64,000 nucleotides of DNA from NCBI GenBank assembly GCA_022449455.1, contig JAKUPL010000005.1, positions 1 to 64,000 on the forward strand. Direction: 5' to 3'. Shown here one piece after another: positions 51,728-62,434 of this stretch; the first letter of the stretch is position 1, and every line of letters begins with the position of its first letter. The position numbers and the translations under genes are program-made. Source of the stretch: Alcanivorax sp. (GTDB lineage Bacteria; Pseudomonadota; Gammaproteobacteria; Pseudomonadales; Alcanivoracaceae). The notes below the pieces were generated by a model. That model was not told the origin of the DNA. It saw nothing but the letters and a program-made list of their open reading frames with translations, and ran no database searches.

Positions 51728-52105
51728 ATGACTGACAATTTCCAAGACCTCAAGGTAATGGTGATCGACGACTCCAAAACCATTCGTCGTACCGCCGAAA
51801 CCTTGCTGAAGAAAGCGGGCTGCGAGGTGATTACCGCCACCGACGGGTTCGATGCCCTGGCCAAGATCGCCGACAGCAAGCCGAGCATCATTTTCGTGGA
51901 CATCATGATGCCGCGACTGGACGGCTACCAGACCTGTGCCCTGATCAAGAACAACAGCGCCTTCAAGGCGACGCCGGTGATCATGCTGTCGTCCAAGGAC
52001 GGCTTGTTCGACAAGGCCAAGGGTCGGATCGTGGGGTCCGACGAATACCTGACCAAGCCGTTCTCCAAGGACGAACTGCTGGGCGCCATTCGTCAACACG
52101 TCTAA
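51728..52105 (+). CDS. pilG: Twitching-motility response regulator PilG
   Basis: A 125-residue single-domain receiver: MVIDDSKTIRRTAETLL, phospho-acceptor Asp58 in IIFVDIMMPRLDGY, SSK in MLSSKDG and the Lys of YLTKPFS. PilG promotes pilus extension and cAMP signalling in the Pil-Chp system when phosphorylated by ChpA. It is the first gene of the operon, followed after 44 bp by pilH. Confidence 0.97.
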   Translation: MTDNFQDLKVMVIDDSKTIRRTAETLLKKAGCEVITATDGFDALAKIADSKPSIIFVDIMMPRLDGYQTCALIKNNSAFKATPVIMLSSKDGLFDKAKGRIVGSDEYLTKPFSKDELLGAIRQHV

Positions 52106-52149
52106 TGCCGCTTCAATGCCACCGCGACGCTCAACCCGAAGAGGAAAAG

Positions 52150-52518
52150 ATGGCACGCATTCTGATCGTCGATGATTCTCCCACCGAGTGCTACAAACTG
52201 CGGGAGATCCTGGAAAAACACGGCCACCACGTTCTGGAAGCCGCCAACGGCGCCGACGGCGTGGCGCTGGCCCGCTCCGAACTGCCCGACCTGGTGCTGA
52301 TGGACGTGGTGATGCCCGGCCTGAACGGTTTTCAGGCCACCCGGCAACTGACCAAGGGCGCCGACACCGCCCATATACCGATCATCATCGTGACCACCAA
52401 GGACCAGGAAACCGACCGGGTCTGGGGCAAGCGTCAGGGCGCCCGCGATTACCTGACCAAGCCGGTGGACGAGGACGTGCTGCTGCAGACCGTGGACCGG
52501 CAGCTGACCGGCGCGTGA
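52150..52518 (+). CDS. pilH: Twitching-motility response regulator PilH
   Basis: A 122-residue receiver: MARILIVDDSPTECYKLREI, Asp52 in VLMDVVMPGLNGF, TTK in IVTTKDQETD and Lys in YLTKPVD. PilH acts as a phosphate sink and supports PilT-driven retraction. ATG 52150 follows GAGGAAAAG; the open frame from 52105 is not needed. Short gaps to pilG and pilI support one transcript. Confidence 0.96.
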   Translation: MARILIVDDSPTECYKLREILEKHGHHVLEAANGADGVALARSELPDLVLMDVVMPGLNGFQATRQLTKGADTAHIPIIIVTTKDQETDRVWGKRQGARDYLTKPVDEDVLLQTVDRQLTGA

Positions 52519-52525
52519 CGCATCG

Positions 52526-53074
52526 ATGAGTACCGCCGCCTCCGCCGCCTTCGTCAAACTGGCGGACTATCTGGTCCGCTGCCGCCGGCTGGCCGCCAGC
52601 CTGCCGATGCAGGAAGACGCGGTCGATTACTGGAGCGGGGTGGGCTTTACCCTGGACCGTCACCGGCTGGTGGCGCCCATGGACGAGGTGGCGGAAATCC
52701 TCTCGGTGCCGCCCTACACCCGGGTGCCCGGGGTACTGCCCTGGATGAAAGGGGTGGCCAACGTGCGCGGCCGCCTGATGACGATCATGGATCTGAGCCG
52801 TTTCCTGGGCCGGGCTTCGGAGCTGCAGGAACGACGGCGCAGATTGTTGGTGTTGGATCAGAACGATCTTTATACCGGGGTCATCGTGGATGAGGTGCAG
52901 GGTATGCAGCACTTCCCACTCGATGCCTACCGGCCGGTGCCGACCGCGGGGGACGAGGACCTGGGGCCTTATCTGCGCGGCGGCTATCTGAGGGACGGGG
53001 AACTCTGGTCCGTGTTCAGCCTGACGCGGCTGGCACAGGATCCGCGCTTCATGCAGGCGGCCCGCACGGGCTGA
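52526..53074 (+). CDS. pilI: CheW-like adaptor PilI
   Basis: A 182-residue CheW-fold protein: [55 protein letters not shown] and [24 protein letters not shown]. It couples the receptor PilJ to the kinase ChpA. It starts seven bases after pilH and is followed by pilJ after 49 bp. Confidence 0.95.
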   Translation: MSTAASAAFVKLADYLVRCRRLAASLPMQEDAVDYWSGVGFTLDRHRLVAPMDEVAEILSVPPYTRVPGVLPWMKGVANVRGRLMTIMDLSRFLGRASELQERRRRLLVLDQNDLYTGVIVDEVQGMQHFPLDAYRPVPTAGDEDLGPYLRGGYLRDGELWSVFSLTRLAQDPRFMQAARTG

Positions 53075-53123
53075 GGCAAGACGCGCCGGGGAGATAAGAA
53101 CAGAGCCAGGCCAGGAGCCAGTT

Positions 53124-55148
53124 ATGAAGTTCAAACCGGGAAACGTGTTCAGCAAGGCACGGGGGAGCGCGGGGGGCAATCCGCTCAATGTCGCCCTGTA
53201 TATCGGGCTTGCCATTTTCATCGCCCTGGCGCTGGCCAACTTTCTGTTGTCGGCGACGCGGGCCAACCTGGCCCAGGAAAACATCACCGACGCCTCGGAA
53301 CTGCGCGTGGTCTCCCAGCAGATCGCCAAGAACGCGCTGGAGGCTTCTTCCGGTAACGCCGACGCCTTCGTGCTGCTGCAGGATTCGCGCAGCGATTTCC
53401 AGGGTGCCTGGAACCGGCTGAAGGAAGAACCGGTGGCCAACGATCAGGTCAAGCAGCGCCTGCAGGCGCTGTGGGATCAGGCCAGCGAGGACACCGCCAC
53501 CATTCTGAACGGCCGCGACGCGGTGCTGGATCTGCACGAAGTGGCGGACACCCTGGCCCAGGCCATTCCCCAGCTGCAATCCGAATACCAGGCGGTGGTG
53601 GACATCCTGGTGGAGACCAACGCCGCTCCGGATCAGGTGGCCTTCGCCCAGCGCCAGATTCTGCTCACCGAACGGATCCTGCGCTCCATCTCCCGGGTGT
53701 TGGAAGGCGATGACAACGCGGTGATCGCCGCCGACAACTTCGGCCGCGACGCCACCGAGTTCGGCCGCGTGCTGAACGGCATGCTGCAGGGCGACCCGGC
53801 CATGGGCATCCAGCAGATCACCAACCCCGAGGCGCTCAACTATCTGCAAAGGGTGTCCCGTCTGTTCGACGAATTCGTCACCCAGTCCATCGACGAGATT
53901 CTGTACACCGCCCCGGACCTGTTCCAGGTGGCCAGCGCCGCCGACACCATCTTCCGTACCTCCCAGGATCTGCTGCAGGAATCCACCAACCTGAACGAGC
54001 AGTTCGAGAGCACCACCACCGGGCTGTTCCCCTCGCTGTGGCTGGGCGCCGTGTGCGCCGGCATCGCGGTGCTGATGTTCTTCCTGATCATGCTGCAGCG
54101 TAACCGTGAAGCAGCCCGCCGCCGTAACGAGCTGGAAAGCGAGAACCAGCGTAACCAGGCGGCGATTTTGCGTCTGCTCGATGAACTGGGCGACCTGGCG
54201 GACGGTGACCTGACCGTGGAAGCGACGGTGACCGAGGACTTCACCGGCGCCATCGCCGACTCCATCAACTACTCCATCGACCAGCTGCGCAGCCTGGTAC
54301 AGACCATCAACAACTCCGCCGTGCAGGTGGCCTCCGCCGCCCAGGAAACCCAGTCCACCGCCATGCATCTGGCGGAAGCCTCCGAGCACCAGGCCCAGGA
54401 AATCGCCGGCGCCTCGGCGGCGGTGAACGAAATGGCGGTGTCCATTGACCAGGTATCCGCCAACGCCGCCGAGTCCGCCGCGGTGGCGGAAAAAGCGGTG
54501 GCGATCGCCAACAAGGGCGCGGAAGTGGTGCAGGCCACCATCCACGGCATGGACACCATCCGCGAGCAGATCCAGGAAACCTCCAAACGGATCAAGCGGC
54601 TGGGTGAATCCTCCCAGGAGATTGGCGACATCGTATCGCTGATCAACGACATCGCCGACCAGACCAACATCCTGGCTTTGAACGCGGCCATTCAGGCGTC
54701 CATGGCCGGCGAGGCGGGCCGTGGCTTCGCGGTGGTGGCGGATGAGGTGCAGCGCCTGGCGGAACGTTCCGCCGCCGCCACCAAGCAGATCGAAACCCTG
54801 GTGAAAACCATTCAGACCGACACCAACGAGGCGGTGATTTCCATGGAAGCCACCACCGCCGAGGTGGTGAAGGGCGCGCGCCTGGCCCAGGACGCCGGTG
54901 TCGCCCTGGAAGAAATCGAAAACGTATCCAAGAACCTGGCCGACCTGATCCAGAACATTTCCAACGCGGCGCGCCAACAGGCCGCCTCGGCGGGTCACAT
55001 CTCCAACACCATGAACGTGATCCAGGAAATTACCTCGCAGACCTCCGCCGGTACCACCGCCACCGCCCGCTCCATTGGCGACCTGGCGGAAATGGCCCAG
55101 GAGATGCGCAATTCGGTGGCCGGCTTCCGCCTGCCGGAACATTCCTGA
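53124..55148 (+). CDS. pilJ: Methyl-accepting receptor PilJ
   Basis: A 674-residue chemoreceptor with a first membrane helix at about 24-43 ([20 protein letters not shown]), a long periplasmic helical domain with two PilJ-type repeats, a second helix at about 303-323, a HAMP-like region and a cytoplasmic signalling hairpin ([20 protein letters not shown], then [19 protein letters not shown]). PilJ senses surface contact or pilus tension and controls ChpA. The tip has Gln-Ala-Ser in place of the common Glu-Ala-Ala, as in other PilJ proteins. Confidence 0.97.
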   Translation: MKFKPGNVFSKARGSAGGNPLNVALYIGLAIFIALALANFLLSATRANLAQENITDASELRVVSQQIAKNALEASSGNADAFVLLQDSRSDFQGAWNRLKEEPVANDQVKQRLQALWDQASEDTATILNGRDAVLDLHEVADTLAQAIPQLQSEYQAVVDILVETNAAPDQVAFAQRQILLTERILRSISRVLEGDDNAVIAADNFGRDATEFGRVLNGMLQGDPAMGIQQITNPEALNYLQRVSRLFDEFVTQSIDEILYTAPDLFQVASAADTIFRTSQDLLQESTNLNEQFESTTTGLFPSLWLGAVCAGIAVLMFFLIMLQRNREAARRRNELESENQRNQAAILRLLDELGDLADGDLTVEATVTEDFTGAIADSINYSIDQLRSLVQTINNSAVQVASAAQETQSTAMHLAEASEHQAQEIAGASAAVNEMAVSIDQVSANAAESAAVAEKAVAIANKGAEVVQATIHGMDTIREQIQETSKRIKRLGESSQEIGDIVSLINDIADQTNILALNAAIQASMAGEAGRGFAVVADEVQRLAERSAAATKQIETLVKTIQTDTNEAVISMEATTAEVVKGARLAQDAGVALEEIENVSKNLADLIQNISNAARQQAASAGHISNTMNVIQEITSQTSAGTTATARSIGDLAEMAQEMRNSVAGFRLPEHS

Positions 55149-55179
55149 GCCGGCCTGAGCCGGTTCCGGAGACGGAACC

Positions 55180-56055
55180 ATGGGTTACGCAGTGACAGAT
55201 CGCTGGTCGATCAAGAGCGCCCCCGCCATGGACGCCGAGCAGTTCCAGCTCTGGCAGGCCCTGCTCGAGGAGCGCACCGGCATGACGCTGGCGGCGGAGC
55301 GCAAGCCGTTCCTGGAGACCAGCCTCAATATCCGCATGCGCGAGCTGGGCATCGCCGGCTACGACCTGTATTACGAGCAGCTGGTCACCGGTGCCACCGA
55401 GGCGCGGGCCATGGAATGGTCGGTGCTGGTGGACCGGCTCACGGTTCAGGAAACCAGCTTCTTCCGCCACCCGGGCTCGTTCGCCCTGGTGCAGGAGTTC
55501 GTCGACCGGTTCGCCGCCGAACGGCCCGGCGGCGCCACCCTCAATGCCTGGAGCGTGGGCTGTTCCACCGGCGAGGAAGCCTATTCCCTGGCGATGCTGA
55601 TCAACGAGCGCTTCGCCGACAACGGCAAGCCGCTGTTCTACGGCATCACCGGCACCGACATCAGCCTGCCCACCTTGGCCAAGGCGCGCCGTGGCCTGTT
55701 TCCACGGCGCCGGGTGGAGCAGATCGATCCGGCGCTGCGCGAGGCTTACTTCAGCGACGCCGACGGCCGCCACCAGCAGGTCGCCCAGACGCTGCGTGAG
55801 CGGGTCTGTTTCGCCTACCTGAACGTGCTGAATCTGGATCAGGCGCCGATGGACAACATGGACCTGATCTTTTGCCAGAACATGCTGATTTATTTCCGCC
55901 GCTGGCGGAAACGGCAGATCGTCAACCGGCTGGCCGGCCGGCTGGCACCCGGGGGATTACTGGTGCTCGGACCCGGCGAAATCACCGATTGGCAGGATCC
56001 GCGACTGGAACGTGTCCAGTTCGCCGACACCCTGGCCTTCCGGCGCCGGCAATAA
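55180..56055 (+). CDS. pilK: CheR-type receptor methyltransferase PilK
   Basis: A 291-residue SAM-dependent methyltransferase of the CheR family. The N-terminal helical domain (FQLWQALLEERTGMTLAAERK) precedes the SAM-binding WSVGCSTGEEAYSLAML and DLIFCQNMLIYFRR; HPGSFALVQEF corresponds to the family's substrate region. It should methylate glutamates of PilJ, opposed by ChpB. It follows pilJ by 31 bp. Confidence 0.93.
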   Translation: MGYAVTDRWSIKSAPAMDAEQFQLWQALLEERTGMTLAAERKPFLETSLNIRMRELGIAGYDLYYEQLVTGATEARAMEWSVLVDRLTVQETSFFRHPGSFALVQEFVDRFAAERPGGATLNAWSVGCSTGEEAYSLAMLINERFADNGKPLFYGITGTDISLPTLAKARRGLFPRRRVEQIDPALREAYFSDADGRHQQVAQTLRERVCFAYLNVLNLDQAPMDNMDLIFCQNMLIYFRRWRKRQIVNRLAGRLAPGGLLVLGPGEITDWQDPRLERVQFADTLAFRRRQ

Positions 56056-56071
56056 GAACGCGGGAGACGTC

Positions 56072-59000
56072 ATGAGCAACCGTCACGACTATCTGGCACT
56101 GGATTGGGTTCGTGGGGAAATCCAGGAAACATTGAACCAGGCCCGGCAGGCCCTGGAGGCGTTCGTCGAGCATCCGGACGACGCCACGCGCATGCGCTTT
56201 TGCCAGACCCACCTGCACCAGGTGTACGGCACCCTGCAGATGGTGGAGTTCTACGGCGCCGCACTGCTCGCCGAGGAAATGGAAAAGCTGGCCCGGGCGC
56301 TGGTGGAACGGCGCGTGGGCAACGTAAGCGACGGCCAGGAAACGCTGATGCGCGCGATCCTGCAGCTGCCGCCCTACCTGGACCGGGTGGCCAGCAACCG
56401 GCGCGACCTGCCGGTGGTGCTGCTGCCACTGCTCAACGATCTGCGCGCCGCCCGGGGCGAGTCCCTGCTGTCCGAAACCGCCCTGTTCAAGCCGGACCTG
56501 CGCCACGCCGAAGGGCAGGGGCGGGTGCCGGAATCGGTGAGCGCCGACCCGCGCTTCCCGCAGCTGGCGCGCAAGATCCGTCAGATGTTCCAGCTGGCTC
56601 TGGTGGGCGTCATGCGCAACAACGACATCGACCGCAACCTGGGCTACATGCGCAAGGTGTTCGCCAAACTGGAGCAGGTCACCGGCGACGCCGCCCGGGC
56701 GCCCCTGTGGCGCATCGCCGACGCCCTGGTGGAAGGCCTGCGCGAGGACGTCATCGAGTTGGGCAGCTCGGTGAAGCAGATGCTCGGTCAGGTCGACCGC
56801 ACCCTGCGCGAACTGGCCGCCGACGGTGTCGAAAGCCTGGAGCGGCCGGCTCCGCCGGAGCTGCTCAAGAACCTGCTCTACTACGTGGCCAAGGCGGACC
56901 ACGACAGCCCCCGCATCCGCGAGGTGCGCGCCGGCTTCCGCCTGGACGAGGCGCTGCCCTCCGACGATCTGATCAACGCCGAGCGGGAACGCATGACCGG
57001 CCCGGACGCCATGGCCATGAGCTCGGTGGTCAGCGCCCTGTCCGAGGAAATCACCAAGATCAAGGACGCCCTGGAGCGGTTCGTGCACCAGGGCGACTCC
57101 GACCCGGCCGCCCTGGAACCCCAGATCACCGGCCTCAAGCAGGTGTCCGACACCATCGCCATGCTCGGCCTGGGCCAGCCCCGGGTGCTGGTGGAAGAGC
57201 AACTGCGGGTGATGGAAGCCATCGTCGACCGGCGCCGGCCGCCCCAGCGCGATACCCTGATGGACGTGGCCGGCGCGCTGCTCTACGTGGAAGCCACCCT
57301 GGCCGGCATCGGCGGCGATCAGCGCCGCCCGGCCTCCGCCACCGGCGTCGAGCTGCCCCGGCACGTGGGCCAGGCCATGGACGCGGTGCTGCGCGAATGC
57401 CGGGCCGGCCTGGAAGAGGCCAAGGACGGCATCGTCGAGTTCATCGCCTCACAATGGGACCGGAGCCACCTGACCACGGTGCCGGACAAGCTCAACGCGG
57501 TGCGCGGCGGGCTCGAGGTGGTGCAGCTGAACCGGCCCGCCGGCATCCTGCGCCAGTGCGTGCGCTTTATCGAGGAGCGTCTGCTGCAAGGCGACGCTAC
57601 CCCGGACTGGCGCAGCATGGACACCCTGGCCGACGCCATCACCTCGGTGGAGTACTACCTCGAGCGCCTCAGCGACGACCCGGAAACCCGCGATGACATC
57701 CTGCAGCTGGCCCGTGCCAGCGTCAGTGACCTGGGTTACCCGCTACCGGAAGAGGAAGAGCAGGACGACGGCGCCGACGACGCCGAACCACCGCCGGCCC
57801 CGAAGCCGGAAGAACACCACCGGCCCGATGCCGAAACGCCGTCGGACGCCGCCACGGAGCAGGAGGACGACGACGATCTGATCGACGACGAGATCATCGA
57901 AATCTTCGTCGAGGAAGCCGGCGAAGTGCTGGAGGCGTTGAACCAGTACTTCCCACGCTGGGCGGCCAACACCGGCGACCAGACCGCGCTGGTGGAATTC
58001 CGCCGTGCCTTCCATACCCTCAAGGGCTCCGGCCGCATGGTCGGCGCCACCACCGTGGGCGAGCTGGCCTGGGCCATCGAGAACATGATGAACCGGGTGA
58101 TCGACGGCAGCGTCGAACCGGACGCCACCCTGATCGAGCTGGTGCGCACCGTGCACGGCCTGATCCCGGCCCTGGTGGAGGCCTTCGCGCAACGACGCCC
58201 GCCGCCCTGGGACGTCACCCCGCTGGGGCGCGCCGCCTTCACCCTGGCGGAAGGCGGCCGGCTGGAATCGATCCCCCGCGTCGACGGCGACGACTCGCCG
58301 GTCCCCACCCTGGCCCCGGAACCCGCCGACGAGCCACCGGTTCTGGAACCGCAGGACGACCCGCTGGCCGACCTGGACGACCTGGAGTTCGAGCTGCCCC
58401 CCGGGGAGCCACCGGCGATCTCCACTCCCGCCGCGCCGGCCACCGACGACGGCCCGGACCCGGTGCTGCTGGACATCTTCCGCAGCGAGGCACGGCGCAA
58501 TCTGGCGCTGGTGGGGGACTGGCTGGCGCAGCTTGATCCGGATCTCGCCGAACACCGGGTGGATGACGAGGTTCACCGCGCCCTGCACACCCTCAAGGGC
58601 AGCGCCCGCATGGCGGAAATCAACGCCATGGCGGAACTGGCGGAGCCGGCGGAGAAGCTGGTCAAGGAACTGATCAACGGCGGCCACCGCGCCGACGCGG
58701 AACGAGTGGCGCTGATCGACGCTACCCGGGAGCAGCTCGGCGAAGGCCTGGCGCGGCTGGGCCAGGGCCCGGTGACCCTGCCCGGCGCGGCGGACCTGAT
58801 CGAACGCCTGGTGGCGGCCCGCGCCGCGCTCAATGAGCATCGGGAAGGCACCGACCCGCACATTCTGTCCGTGTTCCTCTCCGAGGGCATGGACCTGATC
58901 ATCGACACCGACAAGCTGCTGGAGCAGTGGGCCAGCGACCCGGCGCACACCGCCGAGCTGGCGCGCCTGCGCGACGAACTGGCGCTGCTGGCGAACAGCG

Positions 59001-62000
59001 CGCGCACCGCCCGCCTCGACGAGATTCACGGGCTCGCCCAGGCGCTGGCGCTGGTGTATTCCGCGGTCAACGAGGGCCGGCTGCGCTTCAGCCCGAGCCT
59101 GCTGGAGCTGGCCCGGGAAGGCCACGAAGCGTTGATGAACATGATGGATTGTCTGGCCGCCGGCCAGACCGTGCGCGCCGAGCTGGGCCTGGTGGACGCC
59201 CTGCGCGACCTGGCCGAAACCTCCGGCCCGGACAATCCCGGTGACGGCCCGACCACGCCGGTGGACGACGACGACACCGATCCGGAGCTGGTGCGCCTGT
59301 TCCTGGAAGAGGCCGAGGATCTGCTGCTGTCCTCCAGCGAACATCTGGCGGCCTGGGAGCAGGGCGGCCAGGCCAGCCTGCCGGCCCTGCAACGGGACCT
59401 GCACACCCTCAAGGGCGGGGCGCGCATGGCCGCGGTAACGCCGGTGGGCGACCTGGCCCACGAGCTGGAAAACCTCTACGAAATGGCCGGCGGCCCGGAC
59501 CGCCCGGCGCCGCCGGCGTTGTTCGACCTGCTGCACCGGGGCCATGACCGGCTCGCCGATATGATCGACGACCTGCGCCAGGGCCGTACCCCGGCACCGG
59601 CACCGGAGCTGTTGGCCGCCCTGCGCGAGGCCGTGGACGGCGACCTGACGATAGCGGCGGCGGACCCGGCGCCGACCGGCACGCCCTCCGAGCCGGACCA
59701 GGAACTGCTGGCTCTGTTCGTGGAAGAGGGCCGCGACGTGCTCGACAGCGCCGCACGCAGCCTGGACGCCTGGCTGGCCGACCCGGACAACGGCCTGGAA
59801 TTGCAGTCCCTGCAGCGCGATCTGCACACGCTCAAAGGCAGCGCGCGGATGGCGGACACCGGCGCCGTGGGCGACCTCGCCCACGAGCTGGAAGCGCTCT
59901 ACGACACCCTGAGCCGGCAACGCGCCCTGCTGACACCGGCGGTCTCGGCCCTGCTGCACGGTTGCCACGACCGGCTGGCGGACATGGTCGAGGCGGTGGC
60001 CGCCGGTCGCGCGCCGGTCGCGGCGGACGATCTGATCGCCGCCCTGGGCGAGGCACGGCGGGCGCCCTTCGAAGCCGACGGGGACACGGCGGCGGCCGGC
60101 CCCGCTGACGATGACCTGCCGGAGGATCTGGACCCGGAGATCCTGGACGTTTTTCTGGAGGAATCCGAGGAACTGGCGGAAATCATCGACGGCTGCCTGA
60201 TGGCCTGGCGGGACCACCCCGAGAGCCGTGACTTCAGCGACGACCTGAAGCGCGCTCTGCACACCCTCAAGGGCGGCGCCCGCCTCGCCGGCCTGCAGGA
60301 TCTGGGCGACCAGAGCCACGGCTTCGAGGGTCTGATCAACCGGCTGGAAAGCCAGCGCCGGGACCCGGAAGACGGCGATTTCGAAGCCATGCTGGCGCAC
60401 TTCGATGCCATCAACCAACGGCTCGCCGGGCTGCGCGAGCGGGTGGCGGCGCGCCCGGCCCCGGCCGGGCCACCAGCGACCGTGGCCGGCCCGGATCCGC
60501 AAGCGACGCGCCCGCAACGGGAAGAGCGCCGGCCCCAGGCGCAGCCGCAGGAAATGGTGCGGGTGGGCGCCGATGTGCTGGAGGCCCTGGTGAACCTGGC
60601 CGGGGAAACCTCCATCAACCGGGGCCGGGTGGAACAGAGCATCAGCGAATTCGGCTTCAACGTGGCGGAAATGGGCGCCACCGTGACCCGGCTGTACGAG
60701 CAGCTGCGGCGCCTGGACGTGGAAACCGAAGCGCAGATTCTCTCCAACTATCAGCAGGGCGTGGACCGGGGTGAGTTCGACGGCCGCTTCGACCCGCTGG
60801 AAATGGACCAGTACTCGGAACTGCACCAGATCACCAAGCAGCTGTCCGAGTCCGCCTCCGACCTGCTGGACCTGAAGAACACTCTGCTGGACCGCACCCG
60901 CGACACGGAAACCCTGCTGCTGCAGCAACAGCGCATCAACACCGATCTGCAGGAAAAACTGATGCGCACTCGCATGGTGCCGTTCTCGCGGCTGGTGCCG
61001 CGGCTGCGGCGCATCGTGCGGCAGATTTCCGGCGAGCTGGGCAAGCGCGTCACCTTCGACGTGCTCAACCCGGAGAGCGAGCTGGACCGCACCCTGATGG
61101 AACGGGTGGTGGCGCCGTTGGAGCACATGCTGCGCAACGCCGTGGACCACGGCATCGAGGCCCCGGAAGGGCGTCGCCAGGCGGGCAAGCAGGAGGGCGG
61201 TCATGTCACCCTGGAGCTGACCCGGGAGGGCGGCGAAGTGGTGGTGATTCTGGCCGACGACGGCCGCGGCATCGACACCGAGGCGGTGCGTCGCAAGGCG
61301 GTGGAGCGGGGCCTGATGGCCGAGGACGCGGCGCTGCCGGATCATGAAATTCAGCAGTTCATCTTCCATGCCGGTTTCTCCACCGCCAGCCAGGTGACGC
61401 AGGTGTCCGGCCGGGGCGTGGGCATGGACGTGGTGGCCAGCGAGATCAAACAGCTGGGCGGCTCGGTGACCATCGACTCGCGACCCGGCCAGGGCACCCG
61501 CTTCCTGGTGCGCCTGCCGTTCACCCTGGCCATGAACCGGGCGCTGATGGTGCGCGTCGGCGACGACGCCTACGCCATCCCGCTGAACCAGATCGAAGGC
61601 ATCGTGCGCGTCAGCCCCTATGAGCTGAGCGATCATCTGGGCCAGGACGGTGACCGGACCACGGACCGTCAGGGCGACGGTTATCACTACGCCGGGCAAC
61701 GCTACGATCTGAACTATCTGGGCCGCTTCGTGCACGACGTGGCGGCCCCGAACCTGGAAAGCCAGAGCCAGCCCCTGCCGGTGCTGCTGATCCGCAGCGC
61801 CGACCACAGCGTGGCCCTGGTGGTGGACAGCCTGATCGGCTCCCGGGAAGTGGTGGTCAAGTCCGTGGGCCCGCAGCTGGCCAGCGTGGCCGGCATCAGC
61901 GGCGCCACCATTCTTGGTGACGGCGCGGTGGTGATCATTCTCGACATTCACTCGCTGATCCGCGCCGCCCAGGCCCAGCAAAAGGCGCTCAGCGATGCCC

Positions 62001-62434
62001 GTGCGCCGCTGGCGCCGGCGGCGCCCGCCCTGGAGGAAGACACCCACACCCTGCCGCTGGTGATGGTGGTGGACGACTCGGTGACCGTGCGCAAGGTCAC
62101 CGGCCGGCTGCTGGAGCGCAGCGGCTACGAGGTGATCACCGCCAAGGACGGCATCGACGCCATCGCCACCCTGGAGGAGAAGACCCCGGACGCGCTGCTG
62201 CTGGACATCGAGATGCCGCGCATGGACGGCTTCGAGGTGGCCACCCATATGCGCCACGACGACCGGCTCAAGGCGGTGCCGATCATCATGATCACCTCGC
62301 GCACCGGCGAGAAGCACCGCGAGCGCGCCTTCGACATCGGCGTCGACTGCTACATGGGCAAGCCCTTCCAGGAGAACGAACTGCTCGCCACCCTGCGTGA
62401 ACTGCTCGGCGAAACCGGGGAGGTGCGCGCCTGA
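56072..62434 (+). CDS. chpA: Pil-Chp hybrid histidine kinase ChpA
   Basis: A 2120-residue CheA-like kinase. The N-terminal 600 residues hold degenerate Hpt-like regions (HQVYGTLQMVEFYG near 50; FQLALVGVMRNNDIDRN near 180). Five canonical Hpt motifs follow, all HTLKG, with His648, His839, His1111, His1252 and His1397. A sixth domain near 968 (ELALLANSARTARLDEIH) lacks the His. Then come the dimerisation helix (about 1505), ATPase with LRNAVDHGIEAPEGR (1683) and GRGVGMDVV (1780), CheW-like domain (1818-1960) and a C-terminal receiver with Asp2045. ATG 56072 follows CGGGAGACG. Acidic Pro/Asp-rich linkers join the Hpt domains. Confidence 0.97.
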   Translation: MSNRHDYLALDWVRGEIQETLNQARQALEAFVEHPDDATRMRFCQTHLHQVYGTLQMVEFYGAALLAEEMEKLARALVERRVGNVSDGQETLMRAILQLPPYLDRVASNRRDLPVVLLPLLNDLRAARGESLLSETALFKPDLRHAEGQGRVPESVSADPRFPQLARKIRQMFQLALVGVMRNNDIDRNLGYMRKVFAKLEQVTGDAARAPLWRIADALVEGLREDVIELGSSVKQMLGQVDRTLRELAADGVESLERPAPPELLKNLLYYVAKADHDSPRIREVRAGFRLDEALPSDDLINAERERMTGPDAMAMSSVVSALSEEITKIKDALERFVHQGDSDPAALEPQITGLKQVSDTIAMLGLGQPRVLVEEQLRVMEAIVDRRRPPQRDTLMDVAGALLYVEATLAGIGGDQRRPASATGVELPRHVGQAMDAVLRECRAGLEEAKDGIVEFIASQWDRSHLTTVPDKLNAVRGGLEVVQLNRPAGILRQCVRFIEERLLQGDATPDWRSMDTLADAITSVEYYLERLSDDPETRDDILQLARASVSDLGYPLPEEEEQDDGADDAEPPPAPKPEEHHRPDAETPSDAATEQEDDDDLIDDEIIEIFVEEAGEVLEALNQYFPRWAANTGDQTALVEFRRAFHTLKGSGRMVGATTVGELAWAIENMMNRVIDGSVEPDATLIELVRTVHGLIPALVEAFAQRRPPPWDVTPLGRAAFTLAEGGRLESIPRVDGDDSPVPTLAPEPADEPPVLEPQDDPLADLDDLEFELPPGEPPAISTPAAPATDDGPDPVLLDIFRSEARRNLALVGDWLAQLDPDLAEHRVDDEVHRALHTLKGSARMAEINAMAELAEPAEKLVKELINGGHRADAERVALIDATREQLGEGLARLGQGPVTLPGAADLIERLVAARAALNEHREGTDPHILSVFLSEGMDLIIDTDKLLEQWASDPAHTAELARLRDELALLANSARTARLDEIHGLAQALALVYSAVNEGRLRFSPSLLELAREGHEALMNMMDCLAAGQTVRAELGLVDALRDLAETSGPDNPGDGPTTPVDDDDTDPELVRLFLEEAEDLLLSSSEHLAAWEQGGQASLPALQRDLHTLKGGARMAAVTPVGDLAHELENLYEMAGGPDRPAPPALFDLLHRGHDRLADMIDDLRQGRTPAPAPELLAALREAVDGDLTIAAADPAPTGTPSEPDQELLALFVEEGRDVLDSAARSLDAWLADPDNGLELQSLQRDLHTLKGSARMADTGAVGDLAHELEALYDTLSRQRALLTPAVSALLHGCHDRLADMVEAVAAGRAPVAADDLIAALGEARRAPFEADGDTAAAGPADDDLPEDLDPEILDVFLEESEELAEIIDGCLMAWRDHPESRDFSDDLKRALHTLKGGARLAGLQDLGDQSHGFEGLINRLESQRRDPEDGDFEAMLAHFDAINQRLAGLRERVAARPAPAGPPATVAGPDPQATRPQREERRPQAQPQEMVRVGADVLEALVNLAGETSINRGRVEQSISEFGFNVAEMGATVTRLYEQLRRLDVETEAQILSNYQQGVDRGEFDGRFDPLEMDQYSELHQITKQLSESASDLLDLKNTLLDRTRDTETLLLQQQRINTDLQEKLMRTRMVPFSRLVPRLRRIVRQISGELGKRVTFDVLNPESELDRTLMERVVAPLEHMLRNAVDHGIEAPEGRRQAGKQEGGHVTLELTREGGEVVVILADDGRGIDTEAVRRKAVERGLMAEDAALPDHEIQQFIFHAGFSTASQVTQVSGRGVGMDVVASEIKQLGGSVTIDSRPGQGTRFLVRLPFTLAMNRALMVRVGDDAYAIPLNQIEGIVRVSPYELSDHLGQDGDRTTDRQGDGYHYAGQRYDLNYLGRFVHDVAAPNLESQSQPLPVLLIRSADHSVALVVDSLIGSREVVVKSVGPQLASVAGISGATILGDGAVVIILDIHSLIRAAQAQQKALSDARAPLAPAAPALEEDTHTLPLVMVVDDSVTVRKVTGRLLERSGYEVITAKDGIDAIATLEEKTPDALLLDIEMPRMDGFEVATHMRHDDRLKAVPIIMITSRTGEKHRERAFDIGVDCYMGKPFQENELLATLRELLGETGEVRA

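Noticed and set aside
57743-62317. 1524-codon open frame on the minus strand opposite chpA
   Set aside because: It translates to a His/Gly/Arg-rich low-complexity shadow with no domains, while the plus strand encodes a complete ChpA.
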